A stretch of 64,000 nt of DNA from Sphingopyxis chilensis (GCF_035930445.1 NZ_CP142394.1:3319501-3383500); one strand, 5' to 3'; positions 1-7,337 are shown, counted from the first letter of the stretch. Notes: a model not told the origin generated them from the sequence alone. Numbers and translations are program-made.

Positions 1-612
1 GTCACCGAGCGCAACGTCTATCGCAACCTCGGCCGCGTCGACAAATATGGCGTCGACGGCAGCATCGCGTTCCAGCCGATTCCCGAACTCGCCCTCTACG
101 CCTTCGGCTCGTGGATGAAGTCGGAAATCAAGGACGATGTCCAGTCGGGCACCTGCGATGCCGATGACATTGCCGACGACGTCCCGGGCTGCTCGGCGGT
201 GGGCGATCCCATCTTCACGCCGACCAAGGGCAAGCGCGAAGCCGGTGCCCCCGAATATACCTTCGGCGCATCGGCGCGCGGGACGCTGGGTCCGGTCGAG
301 CTGGGCATCACCGCGAAGCGTACCGGCGGCCGTTTCATCTACGACACCAATGTTCCGGTCGTGGCGAGCGGCGTCGAAGTCTATTCGGCGAAGACCAATG
401 CCTACTGGCTGGTCAACCTCGATGCTCGCCTGAGCCTCGAATTCCTCGGCCTGAACGACAAGACCTTCTTCCAGCTGAACGTCTACAACCTGTTCGACGA
501 ACTCTATGTCGGCAGCTACACGAGCTCGCTGGCGCAGGGAACCTCGTCGCCGCCGTTCGCCCAGATCGGCGCACCGCGCACGGTCAGCGGCACGCTTTCG
601 GTCGCTTTCTAA
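1..612 (+). CDS. TonB-dependent receptor, C-terminal fragment
   Basis: The reading frame is open from the first base, so the gene begins upstream of the window; only the last 203 residues are visible. They show the alternating polar/aromatic pattern of outer-membrane beta-strands, the NVYNLFDELYVG stretch typical of the last strands of TonB-dependent receptors, and a terminal phenylalanine (GTLSVAF) as expected for a BamA-recognised barrel end. The protein would import an iron chelate or other nutrient across the outer membrane. The substrate cannot be read from this fragment. A strong terminator follows directly. Confidence 0.85.
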   Translation, partial: VTERNVYRNLGRVDKYGVDGSIAFQPIPELALYAFGSWMKSEIKDDVQSGTCDADDIADDVPGCSAVGDPIFTPTKGKREAGAPEYTFGASARGTLGPVELGITAKRTGGRFIYDTNVPVVASGVEVYSAKTNAYWLVNLDARLSLEFLGLNDKTFFQLNVYNLFDELYVGSYTSSLAQGTSSPPFAQIGAPRTVSGTLSVAF

Positions 613-635
613 GCGATACCGAAGGACCGAAAATC

Positions 636-667
636 GGGCGCGGGAGGCAACTCCCGCGCCCTTTTTT
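636..667 (+). terminator. Rho-independent terminator of the receptor gene
   Basis: A perfect 11-bp GC-rich stem (GGGCGCGGGAG / CTCCCGCGCCC) with a GCAA loop is followed by six T. It lies 24 bases after the receptor stop codon. Confidence 0.9.
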
Positions 668-700
668 GTTGGATGGCGACCAATTGCGGACGTCCTTCTC

Positions 701-722
701 TCCTCCCGCTTGCGGGAGGGGA
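701..722. repeat. Short palindrome, CTCCCGC-type
   Basis: CCTCCCGC-TT-GCGGGAGG is a perfect short palindrome in the gap between the receptor terminator and sufE. A second copy lies at 8098-8119, also between convergent genes, so this looks like a dispersed REP-like element and not a gene-specific signal. Confidence 0.6.
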
Positions 723-785
723 AATCATTTCATGACCTCACCGACGGCTCCCCACCCCAAAGCCGTCGCCGGCGAGAGCGGCGCA

Positions 786-1196
786 TCAGCCCGCGGCGAT
801 GCGGCGGGCGGTTTCCTGGACGAGTGCGATCATATTCGGCACGCCCTGCGTGCGGTTCGACGATAGCTGGCGCGTGAGGTCGAAGGGCGCGAGCGCCGCA
901 GCGACGTCCATCGCCGCAACCTCGGCGGCGGGCTTGTCCTGCACTGCGGCGAGGACGAGCGCGACGATGCCCTTGGTGATCGCGGCATTGCTGTCGGCAA
1001 GGAAATGGAGCCGGCCATCGTCCTGCGGCACCGGATAGACCCAGACGCTCGCCGAACAACCGCGCACCAGCGTCGCGTCGGTCTTGAGCGCATCGGGCAT
1101 CGGCTCCAGTTCGCGGCCGAGCTCGATCAGCAGGCGATAGCGATCGTCGCCGTCGAGAAAATCATATTCTTCGAAGATGTCGTCGAGGCTGCGCAT
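786..1196 (-). CDS. sufE: SufE-like cysteine desulfurase sulfur acceptor
   Basis: 136 residues, the usual SufE length. SufE takes persulfide sulfur from the cysteine desulfurase SufS onto a conserved cysteine and passes it to the SufBCD scaffold for Fe-S cluster assembly in the cytosol. The acceptor cysteine is in RGCSASVWVYP, matching the family's GC-x-S-x-VW motif; the LIELGRELEPMP and RTQGVPNM regions also fit. The start at 1196 (MRSLDDIFEEY) was chosen because the frame upstream reads through a hairpin and looks non-coding. No suf genes are adjacent. Confidence 0.9.
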   Translation of the reverse strand: MRSLDDIFEEYDFLDGDDRYRLLIELGRELEPMPDALKTDATLVRGCSASVWVYPVPQDDGRLHFLADSNAAITKGIVALVLAAVQDKPAAEVAAMDVAAALAPFDLTRQLSSNRTQGVPNMIALVQETARRIAAG

Positions 1197-1248
1197 GGCG
1201 GCGCCCCTCGCATGTTTGGCCGAAAGTTGGAAGGCCCTGAAACGACAT

Positions 1249-1304
1249 CGGCCCGCTCCCCTGTCAGCCGCCGGACGGAAGGCGACTGACAGGGGAGCGG
1301 GCCG
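1249..1304. other. Perfect 19-bp inverted repeat between sufE and the psp array
   Basis: Arms at 1249-1267 and 1286-1304 are exact reverse complements, with an 18-base loop that can itself pair (CGCC/GGCG). It sits at the 3' end of the leftward psp-like operon, upstream of sufE. No long T-run follows, so it may be a terminator of unusual form, an RNA-stabilising hairpin or a repeat element. What is directly seen is only the perfect palindrome. Confidence 0.6.
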
Positions 1305-1326
1305 GTGCCGCGCGGTTCTGGCTGGA

Positions 1327-1572
1327 TTAGAGGTCGACCCCCGCCGCGATCGCTTCCAATTTGCGCAGCCGTTCCTTGAGGTCGGCGATCTCGATCCGCG
1401 ACCCGGCGTTCGGGACGCCATGGTCCTGCGGCGCCGGGGCGTGCCCCGCGGCCAGCTCCTCACGCTTGAGCTGGATCCAGTCGCGCCAGCCGCGCAGCGC
1501 GACGAGGCTGACGATGCTCAGCGCGGTGAGCGCGACCGCCGCGGCGGTGAAGTCGGGAGTGATGAAAGCCAT
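1327..1572 (-). CDS. Small PspB-like membrane/coiled-coil protein (fifth extra copy)
   Basis: 81 residues. One hydrophobic segment (about residues 8-27) is followed by a charged region and a short helix ending LKERLRKLEAIAAGV, a weaker version of the R-x-x-LERI signature shared by the upstream genes. It is the last gene of the leftward psp run and the most diverged copy: it lacks the terminal EIE-x-LR motif. By analogy with PspB it would be a single-pass inner-membrane protein with a cytoplasmic coiled coil. The function is inferred only from position and architecture. Confidence 0.65.
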   Translation of the reverse strand: MAFITPDFTAAAVALTALSIVSLVALRGWRDWIQLKREELAAGHAPAPQDHGVPNAGSRIEIADLKERLRKLEAIAAGVDL

Positions 1573-1595
1573 GAGCGTTGCTCCTTTTCCGGCGT

Positions 1596-1856
1596 TCAGA
1601 TCTTGCTGCTGTCGCGCAGCTTCTCGATTTCCTGGTCGAGCGTGACGGCGCGATTATTGTCGGTGGCGATGCGTTCGAGCACCTGGATGCGGTCCTTGAG
1701 TGCGCGGATCTCGGCCTGCAGCGCCTTGGTCTCGCCGTCGTTGCCGGCGACATAATCATGACCGTGGCGGTCGCGGCGGATGCCGTGCTTGGCGCGGATG
1801 ATGCTGCCGACCGTCACGATGAGGACGATGCCGATGACCATTTCAAACGGGCCCAT
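1596..1856 (-). CDS. Small PspB-like membrane/coiled-coil protein
   Basis: 86 residues: an N-terminal membrane helix (about 5-20), a basic juxtamembrane stretch (RAKHGIRRDRHGHD), then a predicted coiled coil with the signature RIQVLERIATD and the terminal EIEKLRD. These last two motifs recur in the neighbouring small genes and resemble the C-terminal helix of PspB. It lies in tandem with the other copies in the leftward psp cluster, with short gaps. Likely an inner-membrane regulator or partner of PspA/PspC; this role is inference. Confidence 0.75.
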   Translation of the reverse strand: MGPFEMVIGIVLIVTVGSIIRAKHGIRRDRHGHDYVAGNDGETKALQAEIRALKDRIQVLERIATDNNRAVTLDQEIEKLRDSSKI

Positions 1857-1891
1857 GGGGAGGTTCCTTTCCTGTTTCTCTTATCGTTGCG

Positions 1892-2155
1892 TCAGTTGAG
1901 CGGAGCGTCGCGCAGCTTTTCGATCTCGTCGGCGACATCAATTCCCTTGTCGGTAACGATGCGCTCGAGCACGCGGACGCGGGCCTCGAGCCGTTCGGTG
2001 TGCGCCGCATATTGGGCCGCTTTTTCCGCCGTCTCGTTGGTGATCGCCTTGAACTGCCGTTCCTTGAACTTCAGGTGGCGCTCATAGGCGGCGTAGCCGA
2101 TACCGAGCGTCACGGGCAGTCCGACGACGATCAGGAGGATGACGATGGCTTCCAT
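1892..2155 (-). CDS. Small PspB-like membrane/coiled-coil protein
   Basis: 87 residues. The membrane helix spans about residues 3-24, followed by a long charged helix (YERHLKFKERQFKAI) and the shared signature RVRVLERIVTDKG, with terminal DEIEKLRD. The copy differs from its neighbours in lacking the FTTW-x-R-x-K motif. It is part of the same leftward tandem array. Predicted as a single-pass inner-membrane protein exposing a coiled coil to the cytosol. Confidence 0.75.
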   Translation of the reverse strand: MEAIVILLIVVGLPVTLGIGYAAYERHLKFKERQFKAITNETAEKAAQYAAHTERLEARVRVLERIVTDKGIDVADEIEKLRDAPLN

Positions 2156-2166
2156 GGTTGCTCTCC

Positions 2167-2484
2167 TCAGTTCGCCGGGCGCCGCAGCGCCTCGATTTCG
2201 TGGCTCAGCCGGTGGCCCTCGTCGGTGACGATGCGCTCGATCACCGCGAGGCGATCCTTCACCGAGCCGAGCTCGGCGCGCAGCTGGGCATTTTCCTGGC
2301 TGATCAGCTTGACGCGTTCCATCGCCTCGTCGCTGGTCTTGGGATAGACCGCCTTGCCCCAGCTGTTTTCGAGCGGATAGCCGTTCTTGACGCGGAGCCA
2401 GGTGGTGAAAACCCAGCCACCGACCCCGGCCAGGCCGACGATCGCGGCGACGGGGGCAACGGCGTTCAGCACATCGAGATTCAT
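2167..2484 (-). CDS. Small PspB-like membrane/coiled-coil protein, FTTW-motif type
   Basis: 105 residues; start at 2484 (MNLDVLNAV). A membrane helix (about 10-30) runs into GGWVFTTWLRVKNGYPLEN, almost the same as the next gene (GGWMFTTWIRAKHGYPVEN), showing that these two are recent paralogues. The coiled coil then carries RLAVIERIVTDEG and terminal HEIEALRRP. The two FTTW-type copies could interact with each other. The function is unknown beyond the likely membership of the phage-shock membrane-stress system. Confidence 0.75.
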   Translation of the reverse strand: MNLDVLNAVAPVAAIVGLAGVGGWVFTTWLRVKNGYPLENSWGKAVYPKTSDEAMERVKLISQENAQLRAELGSVKDRLAVIERIVTDEGHRLSHEIEALRRPAN

Positions 2485-2497
2485 CGTCTTCTTCCTC

Positions 2498-2797
2498 TCA
2501 GCGCAGGCGGTCGATCTGGTCGGCGAGCTGCGCCGCCTTCCCGCCCTCTTCGGTCGCGATGCGTTCGAGCACCGAGATCCGCTCTTCCAATCGGCTGACC
2601 TGCCCCGCCAGCTTGGCGTTGTCATCGGTCAGCAGGGCGATTTTTCGATCAGCGTCGGGGTCGGTTCGATGAACCGTGCCGCCCCATTCATTCTCAACGG
2701 GATAGCCGTGCTTGGCGCGGATCCAGGTGGTGAACATCCAGCCGCCGATCGACAGGGCGATGATGGCGAGGACGAAAGTGGTGCCACCGAAATTCAT
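2498..2797 (-). CDS. Small PspB-like membrane/coiled-coil protein, FTTW-motif type
   Basis: 99 residues: membrane helix about residues 6-24, the GGWMFTTWIRAKHGYP motif shared with the gene downstream, an acidic linker, and a coiled coil with RISVLERIATEEG ending ADQIDRLR. It lies 32 bases after pspC in the same orientation. The array appears to have grown by tandem duplication of a PspB-like module, with this copy and the 105-residue one as the closest pair. Confidence 0.75.
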   Translation of the reverse strand: MNFGGTTFVLAIIALSIGGWMFTTWIRAKHGYPVENEWGGTVHRTDPDADRKIALLTDDNAKLAGQVSRLEERISVLERIATEEGGKAAQLADQIDRLR

Positions 2798-2829
2798 GAA
2801 ACGTCTCCCTGTTGCTTCTCAACCGCTGC

Positions 2830-3210
2830 TCAGCGCAGGCTTTCAATCTCGTCGGCGAGCCGGCGGTTGTGGCTGGTGTAGTAAAGTTCGATGTCGGCGA
2901 GCCGACGGTCGATGTCGCGGAAGCGCGACTTGATGTCGCGGGTCGATGCGGTCGGGTTGCTCCGCACACCCTGCCAGAATTTCGCTTCCTCGGTCGAGCC
3001 ATAGAGCGCGAACGGCTTGGGCGTGCCCATCCAGGCGACCATCCAGTATGCGATCAGCGTCCAGGGGAAACCGCCCATCAGGGTCAGGAGGACCGCGCCG
3101 ACGCGAACCCAGAGGACGTCGATCCCGCTATAATCCGCTATCCCTGCGCACACGCCGCTCCATTTGGCGTTCTGCTTGTCGAGGTAGAATTTGGTGCGGC
3201 TGGCAGACAT
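2830..3210 (-). CDS. pspC: Phage shock protein C
   Basis: 126 residues. The N-terminal PspC domain is clear: FYLDKQNAKWSGVCAGIADY, then a membrane segment (about 32-62). PspC sits in the inner membrane and with PspB senses envelope stress, releasing PspF from PspA inhibition. The C-terminal cytosolic helix ends RRLADIELYY...ADEIESLR, so the EIE-x-LR ending seen in the small PspB-like neighbours is also on PspC. That suggests a common interaction surface. It follows pspB with a one-base gap, consistent with translational coupling. Confidence 0.92.
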   Translation of the reverse strand: MSASRTKFYLDKQNAKWSGVCAGIADYSGIDVLWVRVGAVLLTLMGGFPWTLIAYWMVAWMGTPKPFALYGSTEEAKFWQGVRSNPTASTRDIKSRFRDIDRRLADIELYYTSHNRRLADEIESLR

Positions 3211-3211
3211 C

Positions 3212-3490
3212 TCAGTTCCTCCGGTTTGTCATGTTTTCGAGCTGCGCCAGTTCTTCATCGCTGCGTACCGCGGGGCGGAAGTCGGGATGATCGGCGCTGA
3301 TGATGCGTTCGACGGTGTGCAGGCGGTTTTCGAGCCGCCGCGCGGTATCGTAAAGTTCGTCGAGCAGCTGTTCATCTTCTCCGGTCAGCGTCTTGGCCTG
3401 TTTCCACTTGGTGATGTAGTGGAGGATCAGCCAGGGCAGACCGAGGAAGAGCGTTCCGATGACGATCGGGACGATGATGACTTCTTCCAT
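3212..3490 (-). CDS. pspB: Phage shock protein B
   Basis: 92 residues. The N-terminal hydrophobic segment (about 5-27) ends WLILHYITKWK, comparable to the enterobacterial PspB WLWLHY motif, followed by a coiled coil RRLENRLHTVERIISADHPDF, matching the PspB R-x-x-x-LE-x-I-x-x-x-HP-x-(W/F)R ending. Of the six PspB-like genes here this is the canonical one. It lies between pspA and pspC, the standard gene order, and is probably co-transcribed from the sigma-54-type promoter near 4500. Confidence 0.9.
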   Translation of the reverse strand: MEEVIIVPIVIGTLFLGLPWLILHYITKWKQAKTLTGEDEQLLDELYDTARRLENRLHTVERIISADHPDFRPAVRSDEELAQLENMTNRRN

Positions 3491-3502
3491 CGGTCCGGCT
3501 CC

Positions 3503-4168
3503 TTATTGCTTGCTGGCCTGGGCCGCCTTCAGTGCGGCGAGTTCGTCGGCGACCTTGTCGGCGGCCTGCAGCTCGGCGATCTCTTCGTCGAGCGACTTCT
3601 TGTAGCCGAGACCCAGCGCATCGGCGCGGCCTTCGGCTTCGTCGACGCGGCGTTCGAGGATTTCGAAGCGCGAGAAGGCATCTTCGACCCGGTCGCCGTT
3701 GGTCATCTCGCGCAGCTTGTAGCGGTTCTCCGCGCTTTCGAGGCGGTTGACGACGCTCGACTGGCGCGCGCGGGCTTCGCTGAGCTTCTTCTGCAACTTG
3801 GCGATATCGGCTTCATAGCCGGTCAGCGCGTCGTCGAGGACGGCGATCTCGGCCTTGAGGCGCTCCGCCATGTCGCCGGCCTTCTGCTTTTCGACGAGCG
3901 CGGCGGTGGCGAGGTCTTCGCGGTCTTTCGACAGCGCGAGTTCGGCCTTTTCCTTCCAGCTGTCCTGCAGGCTTTCGAGCTTGGCGATGTGGCGGCGCAT
4001 CTCCTTCTGGTCCGCGATGGTGCGGGCGGCGGAGGCGCGGACTTCGACGAGCGTTTCGTTCATCTCGAAGATGATCTGGCGGATCATCTTTTCCGGATCC
4101 TCGGCCCGGTCGAGCAGGTCGGTGACGTTGGCGGCGATGATGTCGCGGGTTCGTGAGAAAATACCCAT
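3503..4168 (-). CDS. pspA: Phage shock protein A (PspA/IM30 family)
   Basis: 221 residues, the family length. Starts MGIFSRTRDIIAANVTDLLD, the PspA N-terminal amphipathic helix, followed by EDPEKMIRQII and a nearly continuous coiled coil. PspA inhibits PspF at rest and binds and stabilises the stressed inner membrane as ESCRT-III-like oligomers. The start at 4168 is supported by an AGGAG ribosome site six bases upstream. A terminator-like hairpin lies between the upstream 56-residue gene and pspA, so read-through may be regulated. Confidence 0.95.
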   Translation of the reverse strand: MGIFSRTRDIIAANVTDLLDRAEDPEKMIRQIIFEMNETLVEVRASAARTIADQKEMRRHIAKLESLQDSWKEKAELALSKDREDLATAALVEKQKAGDMAERLKAEIAVLDDALTGYEADIAKLQKKLSEARARQSSVVNRLESAENRYKLREMTNGDRVEDAFSRFEILERRVDEAEGRADALGLGYKKSLDEEIAELQAADKVADELAALKAAQASKQ

Positions 4169-4210
4169 TTGAAACTCCTGTCGAAAACTTGAGACCATTG
4201 TCTGTTTTTT

Positions 4211-4260
4211 AAAAAGGCTGGTGCCGGGGCGGGGCAAGGGGGGAGAGTGCCCCGGCACCA
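4211..4260 (-). terminator. Intrinsic terminator or attenuator upstream of pspA
   Basis: On the minus strand a 12-bp perfect stem (TGGTGCCGGGGC / GCCCCGGCACCA) is followed by GCC and five T. It lies between the stop of the 56-residue peptide gene and the pspA start, i.e. inside the presumed psp transcript. It may set the ratio of peptide to PspA or act as an attenuator. Confidence 0.75.
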
Positions 4261-4267
4261 GTGCCGG

Positions 4268-4438
4268 TCAGGCCATCGGGCTGACCGCCGGGGTCGAAGC
4301 AGCACCGACCAGGCCGACAACCGGAAGGCCGGCGGCGTTGGCGGCAGTGGCAGGATAGTCGATCGCACCGACGAGGACGGCCAGCGCACCCACCGCGCTG
4401 AACGCGAAAGTAGCGGCCTGGGCAATCTTCGTTTTCAT
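4268..4438 (-). CDS. 56-residue hydrophobic peptide, first gene of the psp operon
   Basis: ATG at 4438, stop at 4268-4270. The product begins MKTKIAQAATFAFSAVGALA, which looks like a signal peptide or single membrane segment (about residues 8-26), followed by a small Ala/Gly/Pro/Val-rich tail ending TPAVSPMA. The gene lies directly downstream of the predicted sigma-54-type promoter and upstream of a hairpin plus T-run. An AGGAAGG ribosome site precedes the ATG. No family is recognised; it may be a small membrane-stress protein or a leader peptide. Confidence 0.65.
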   Translation of the reverse strand: MKTKIAQAATFAFSAVGALAVLVGAIDYPATAANAAGLPVVGLVGAASTPAVSPMA

Positions 4439-4496
4439 CGATTCAACCTTCCTGTTTGCTGCACCGGAGCGCGTTGCGCCGGTTCGCTAATATCTT

Positions 4497-4512
4497 TGCA
4501 GGAGCCGTGCCA
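4497..4512 (-). promoter_or_regulatory. Sigma-54 (RpoN) promoter for the psp operon
   Basis: On the minus strand TGGCACG-GCTC-CTGCA matches the RpoN consensus TGGCACG-N4-TTGCW with one mismatch. The invariant GG and GC dinucleotides are ten bases apart, as required. It points into the 56-residue gene and pspA, about 60 bases upstream of the first ATG. The neighbouring divergent gene encodes PspF, a sigma-54 activator. Confidence 0.85.
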
Positions 4513-4576
4513 ATTGCTGAAAACGTCAGAAAAGCGGGAAACTTGACGCGCAATTCGCCGTCCCGCCCGATTTGCC

Positions 4577-4606
4577 TTGCCAATGAACGGGAAAATTTGC
4601 CAATGA
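4577..4606. repeat. Two direct TTGCCAATGA repeats upstream of pspF
   Basis: TTGCCAATGA occurs at 4577-4586 and 4597-4606, 20 bp apart (about two helical turns), ending at the pspF start; a TGCCAAT core also occurs at 4508-4514 in the promoter. The place and spacing fit binding sites for an activator such as PspF, but this is inference. Confidence 0.4.
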
Positions 4607-5644
4607 TTGGGAGTGGAGCGCGAAACGCAATTCATCGGCCAGTCGGCGGCCTTCCAGGATGCGGTCGAACGCGCGAGCCTCGCGGCGTCGCTCGACCGCC
4701 CGGTGCTCGTGATCGGCGAGCGCGGGACGGGCAAGGAACTGATCGCCGAGCGCCTCCACCGCCTGTCGACGCGCTGGGATCGTCCTTATGTGATCATGAA
4801 CTGCGCCGCGATGCCCGAGACGCTGATCGAAAGCGAGCTGTTCGGGCACGAAGCCGGCGCCTTCACGGGCGCGACGCGCAGCCGCGCCGGCCGGTTCGAG
4901 GAAGCCGACGGCGGCACGCTGTTCCTCGACGAGCTCGCGACGATGTCGATGGGCGCGCAGGAGCGCCTGCTCCGCGCGGTCGAATATGGCGAAGTCACAC
5001 GCGTCGGCGCCTCGCGCCCGATCCGCGTCGATGTGCGCATCGTCGCCGCGACGAACGAGCATCTGCCCGCGCTGGTCGACGACAATCGCTTCCGGGCCGA
5101 CCTGCTCGACCGCCTGTCGTTCGAGGTCATCACCCTGCCCCCCTTGCGCGCGCGCGAAGGCGATATCGAGGTGCTCGCCACCTATTTCGGGCAGCGGATG
5201 GCGGCGGTGATCGGCTGGGACGAATGGCCCGGCTTCGGCCCGCGCGCGCTCGCGGCGATGGAGGGACACGACTGGCCGGGAAATGTCCGCGAGCTGAGGA
5301 ACGTCATCGAGCGCGCCATCTATCGCTGGGCCGACCCGTCGAAACCGGTCGACGCGCTGAGCTTCGACCCCTTTGCCAGTCCGTGGCAGCCCGCGGTGCG
5401 GGGCGTAAAGGCTGAACCCGCGAAAGCCGCCGCGACCAACGGCGCCGCGTCCGCCCCCGCCGCGTCGTCGCTGGGGCCGGGGCCGGTCAGCGACCTGCGC
5501 GCTGCGGTCGATGGCTATGAAAAGGCGATCCTCGCCGATACGATGGCGCGCTGCCGCTTTAACCAGAAGGTCGCGGCCGAGGCGCTGGGGCTGAGTTACG
5601 ACCAGATCCGCCACGCGCTGAAGAAGCATGGGCTGAATCAGTAG
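4607..5644 (+). CDS. pspF: PspF, sigma-54-dependent activator of the psp operon
   Basis: 345 residues. An AAA+ bacterial enhancer-binding domain begins almost at the N terminus, with no receiver domain, as in PspF: Walker A GERGTGKE, the sigma-54-contacting GAFTGA loop ([19 protein letters not shown]), Walker [10 protein letters not shown], arginine finger region [11 protein letters not shown]-terminal Fis-type helix-turn-helix ([20 protein letters not shown]) binds DNA. A linker of about 60 residues rich in Ala/Pro separates them. The start is uncertain: TTG at 4607 or GTG at 4613, with no good ribosome site at either. Confidence 0.93.
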   Translation: MGVERETQFIGQSAAFQDAVERASLAASLDRPVLVIGERGTGKELIAERLHRLSTRWDRPYVIMNCAAMPETLIESELFGHEAGAFTGATRSRAGRFEEADGGTLFLDELATMSMGAQERLLRAVEYGEVTRVGASRPIRVDVRIVAATNEHLPALVDDNRFRADLLDRLSFEVITLPPLRAREGDIEVLATYFGQRMAAVIGWDEWPGFGPRALAAMEGHDWPGNVRELRNVIERAIYRWADPSKPVDALSFDPFASPWQPAVRGVKAEPAKAAATNGAASAPAASSLGPGPVSDLRAAVDGYEKAILADTMARCRFNQKVAAEALGLSYDQIRHALKKHGLNQ

Positions 5645-5656
5645 CATCGAATTGAC

Positions 5657-5683
5657 CCTCCCTGTGGCGAAGCCATGGGGAGG
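5657..5683. repeat. Imperfect palindrome between convergent genes
   Basis: CCTCCCTGTGGC-GAA-GCCATGGGGAGG forms a 12-bp stem with two mismatches. It lies between the ends of pspF and the lipoprotein gene and may act as a bidirectional terminator or be a dispersed repeat. Confidence 0.4.
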
Positions 5684-5689
5684 ACCGGA

Positions 5690-6199
5690 CTACCCCCCCG
5701 GCAACTGGCTATTCAGCGAGTCGATCACCGCATCCTGCGTCGACACGAGGTCGGCGAGACGCTCGCGCAGCGCATAGATTTCGGGCAGGCCGTCGACCTG
5801 CTCCTCGACGCTGCGGTCGAGGTAGAGGCGGTCGATGTCGGCGAGCGCCACCGTCAACGGCGCGCGCGCCGCGATGAGGCGCGAGATCGCCTGCTGCCCG
5901 ACGACCCAGCGTTCGCTTGCGACGGACGCCCCCGCAGCGGCCGAAACCGCCGCCGCCGTCGCAGCCCGTTCGGCAGCGAACGCCTGCTGGCCCGCGGCCC
6001 CATCCGCTTCCCACCGCTGGAGCCGTCCAGCAAGGTCGGTAGGCAGCGGTCCTGGCGGCGCAACGACGATCGCGGGCGGCGCGACATCGAATCGCCCCTC
6101 AACCGCACGCTTCGCAAGCGAGGGCCCATCGTTGGCCTGCGTACCGGCACAGGCGGGTAGCGACAGGAACAGCGGGGCAAAAAGAAAGGCGCGCTTCAT
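5690..6199 (-). CDS. Putative lipoprotein of unknown function
   Basis: 169 residues. An N-terminal signal MKRAFLFAPLFLSLPACAG has a lipobox-like LPAC (Cys17), so a membrane-anchored lipoprotein is likely. The rest is helical and Ala-rich, with a C-terminal segment rich in charged residues (EIYALRERLADLVSTQDAVI) that could form a coiled coil. No family is recognised. It stands alone, convergent with pspF and divergent from rplU. Confidence 0.7.
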   Translation of the reverse strand: MKRAFLFAPLFLSLPACAGTQANDGPSLAKRAVEGRFDVAPPAIVVAPPGPLPTDLAGRLQRWEADGAAGQQAFAAERAATAAAVSAAAGASVASERWVVGQQAISRLIAARAPLTVALADIDRLYLDRSVEEQVDGLPEIYALRERLADLVSTQDAVIDSLNSQLPGG

Positions 6200-6309
6200 C
6201 GCCGCCCCTGATATGGGCGCGCCGACGGCGCAGCAAGCACCGAATCGGTGGCACGCGCGATAATCGGTGCGGCCCCGCGCATTTGGATGAAAAGCACGGG
6301 ATTTGGCGG

Positions 6310-6338
6310 TTGACAGCGACGACTTGGCTCGCTAGTGG
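6310..6338 (+). promoter_or_regulatory. Housekeeping promoter of rplU-rpmA
   Basis: TTGACA at 6310-6315, 17-base spacer, TAGTGG at 6333-6338. The TTGNNN-N17-TAG form recurs upstream of other genes in this window. The leader to the rplU ATG would be about 80 bases. Confidence 0.6.
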
Positions 6339-6426
6339 CGCTGACTTTCCCGCATGCCGGAAAATCGCCTGCTCTGGCGGGTGACTGGCAGCGCGGGTGT
6401 TCTAGTTTCTGATTGGATGGAAGACC

Positions 6427-6936
6427 ATGTTCGCAATCGTGCGCACGGGCGGCAAGCAGTATCGCGTCGCCGCTGGAGACAAGATCGCCGTTGAAAAGAT
6501 CGACGGCGAAGCCGGCGACACCGTGTCGCTGGGCGACATCCTGCTGGCCGGTGACGGCGGCGACGTGAAGAGCGCCGACGGCCTCGTCGTTTCGGCCGAG
6601 ATCATCGCCCAGACGCGCGGCGAAAAGGTCATCGTCTTCAAGAAGCGCCGCCGGCACAATTACCGTCGTCGCAACGGCCACCGCCAGTCGCTGACGCTGC
6701 TGCGCATCCTCGCCGTCGGCGATGCCAAGAAGGCCGCGCCGAAGAAGGAAGCCGCTCCGAAGGCAGAGGCCGCTCCGACTGCCGAAGCCAAGGCTGCGCC
6801 CGCCAAGGAAGCTGCACCGGCGAAGGAAGCCGCGCCCAAGAAGGCCGCTGCCCCGAAGACCGAAGCCGCTGCCGAAAAGGCCGCACCCGCCAAGAAGCCC
6901 GCTGCCAAGAAGGCAGCCCCCAAGAAGGAAGCCTGA
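6427..6936 (+). CDS. rplU: 50S ribosomal protein L21 with extended basic tail
   Basis: 169 residues, about 65 longer than the usual L21. Residues 1-103 form the L21 domain ([20 protein letters not shown] at the start; [16 protein letters not shown] is the rRNA-binding signature). The extra C-terminal part is a low-complexity Lys/Ala/Pro/Glu tail built from KKEAAPK- and AKEAAP-like units. L21 binds 23S rRNA in the large subunit. It is followed after 50 bases by rpmA, the standard rplU-rpmA order. Confidence 0.96.
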   Translation: MFAIVRTGGKQYRVAAGDKIAVEKIDGEAGDTVSLGDILLAGDGGDVKSADGLVVSAEIIAQTRGEKVIVFKKRRRHNYRRRNGHRQSLTLLRILAVGDAKKAAPKKEAAPKAEAAPTAEAKAAPAKEAAPAKEAAPKKAAAPKTEAAAEKAAPAKKPAAKKAAPKKEA

Positions 6937-6986
6937 GCGCGGCAACGCGGCTCGGCCCTTCGAAAACGAATTAAGGAGCATCAGTC

Positions 6987-7256
6987 ATGGCACATAAGAA
7001 AGCAGGCGGTTCTTCGCGCAACGGTCGCGACTCAGCCGGCCGCCGCCTTGGCGTGAAGAAGTTCGGCGGTCAGGAAGTGATCGGCGGCAACATTATCGTG
7101 CGCCAGCGCGGCACCAAGGTGTACCCGGGCGCCAACGTCGGCATGGGCAAGGACCACACGCTGTTCGCCACCGCGGACGGCCATGTCCGATTCCACGACG
7201 GCAAGCTCGGCCGCAAATATGTATCGGTCGACATGATGGCCGAAGCCGCCGAATAA
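6987..7256 (+). CDS. rpmA: 50S ribosomal protein L27
   Basis: 89 residues. The N terminus [20 protein letters not shown] is the conserved flexible arm of L27 that reaches the peptidyl transferase centre; [19 protein letters not shown] and [10 protein letters not shown] follow. A ribosome site (AAGGAG) precedes the ATG by eight bases. Co-transcribed with rplU and ended by the terminator near 7350. Confidence 0.97.
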   Translation: MAHKKAGGSSRNGRDSAGRRLGVKKFGGQEVIGGNIIVRQRGTKVYPGANVGMGKDHTLFATADGHVRFHDGKLGRKYVSVDMMAEAAE

Positions 7257-7337
7257 GGACGATCGCTGACGGGTCGTCCACCAGGGATGACCCGGAGCTG
7301 TCCTTTCCGCCTCACGCGGAAACAAGGTTCGAAAAGA

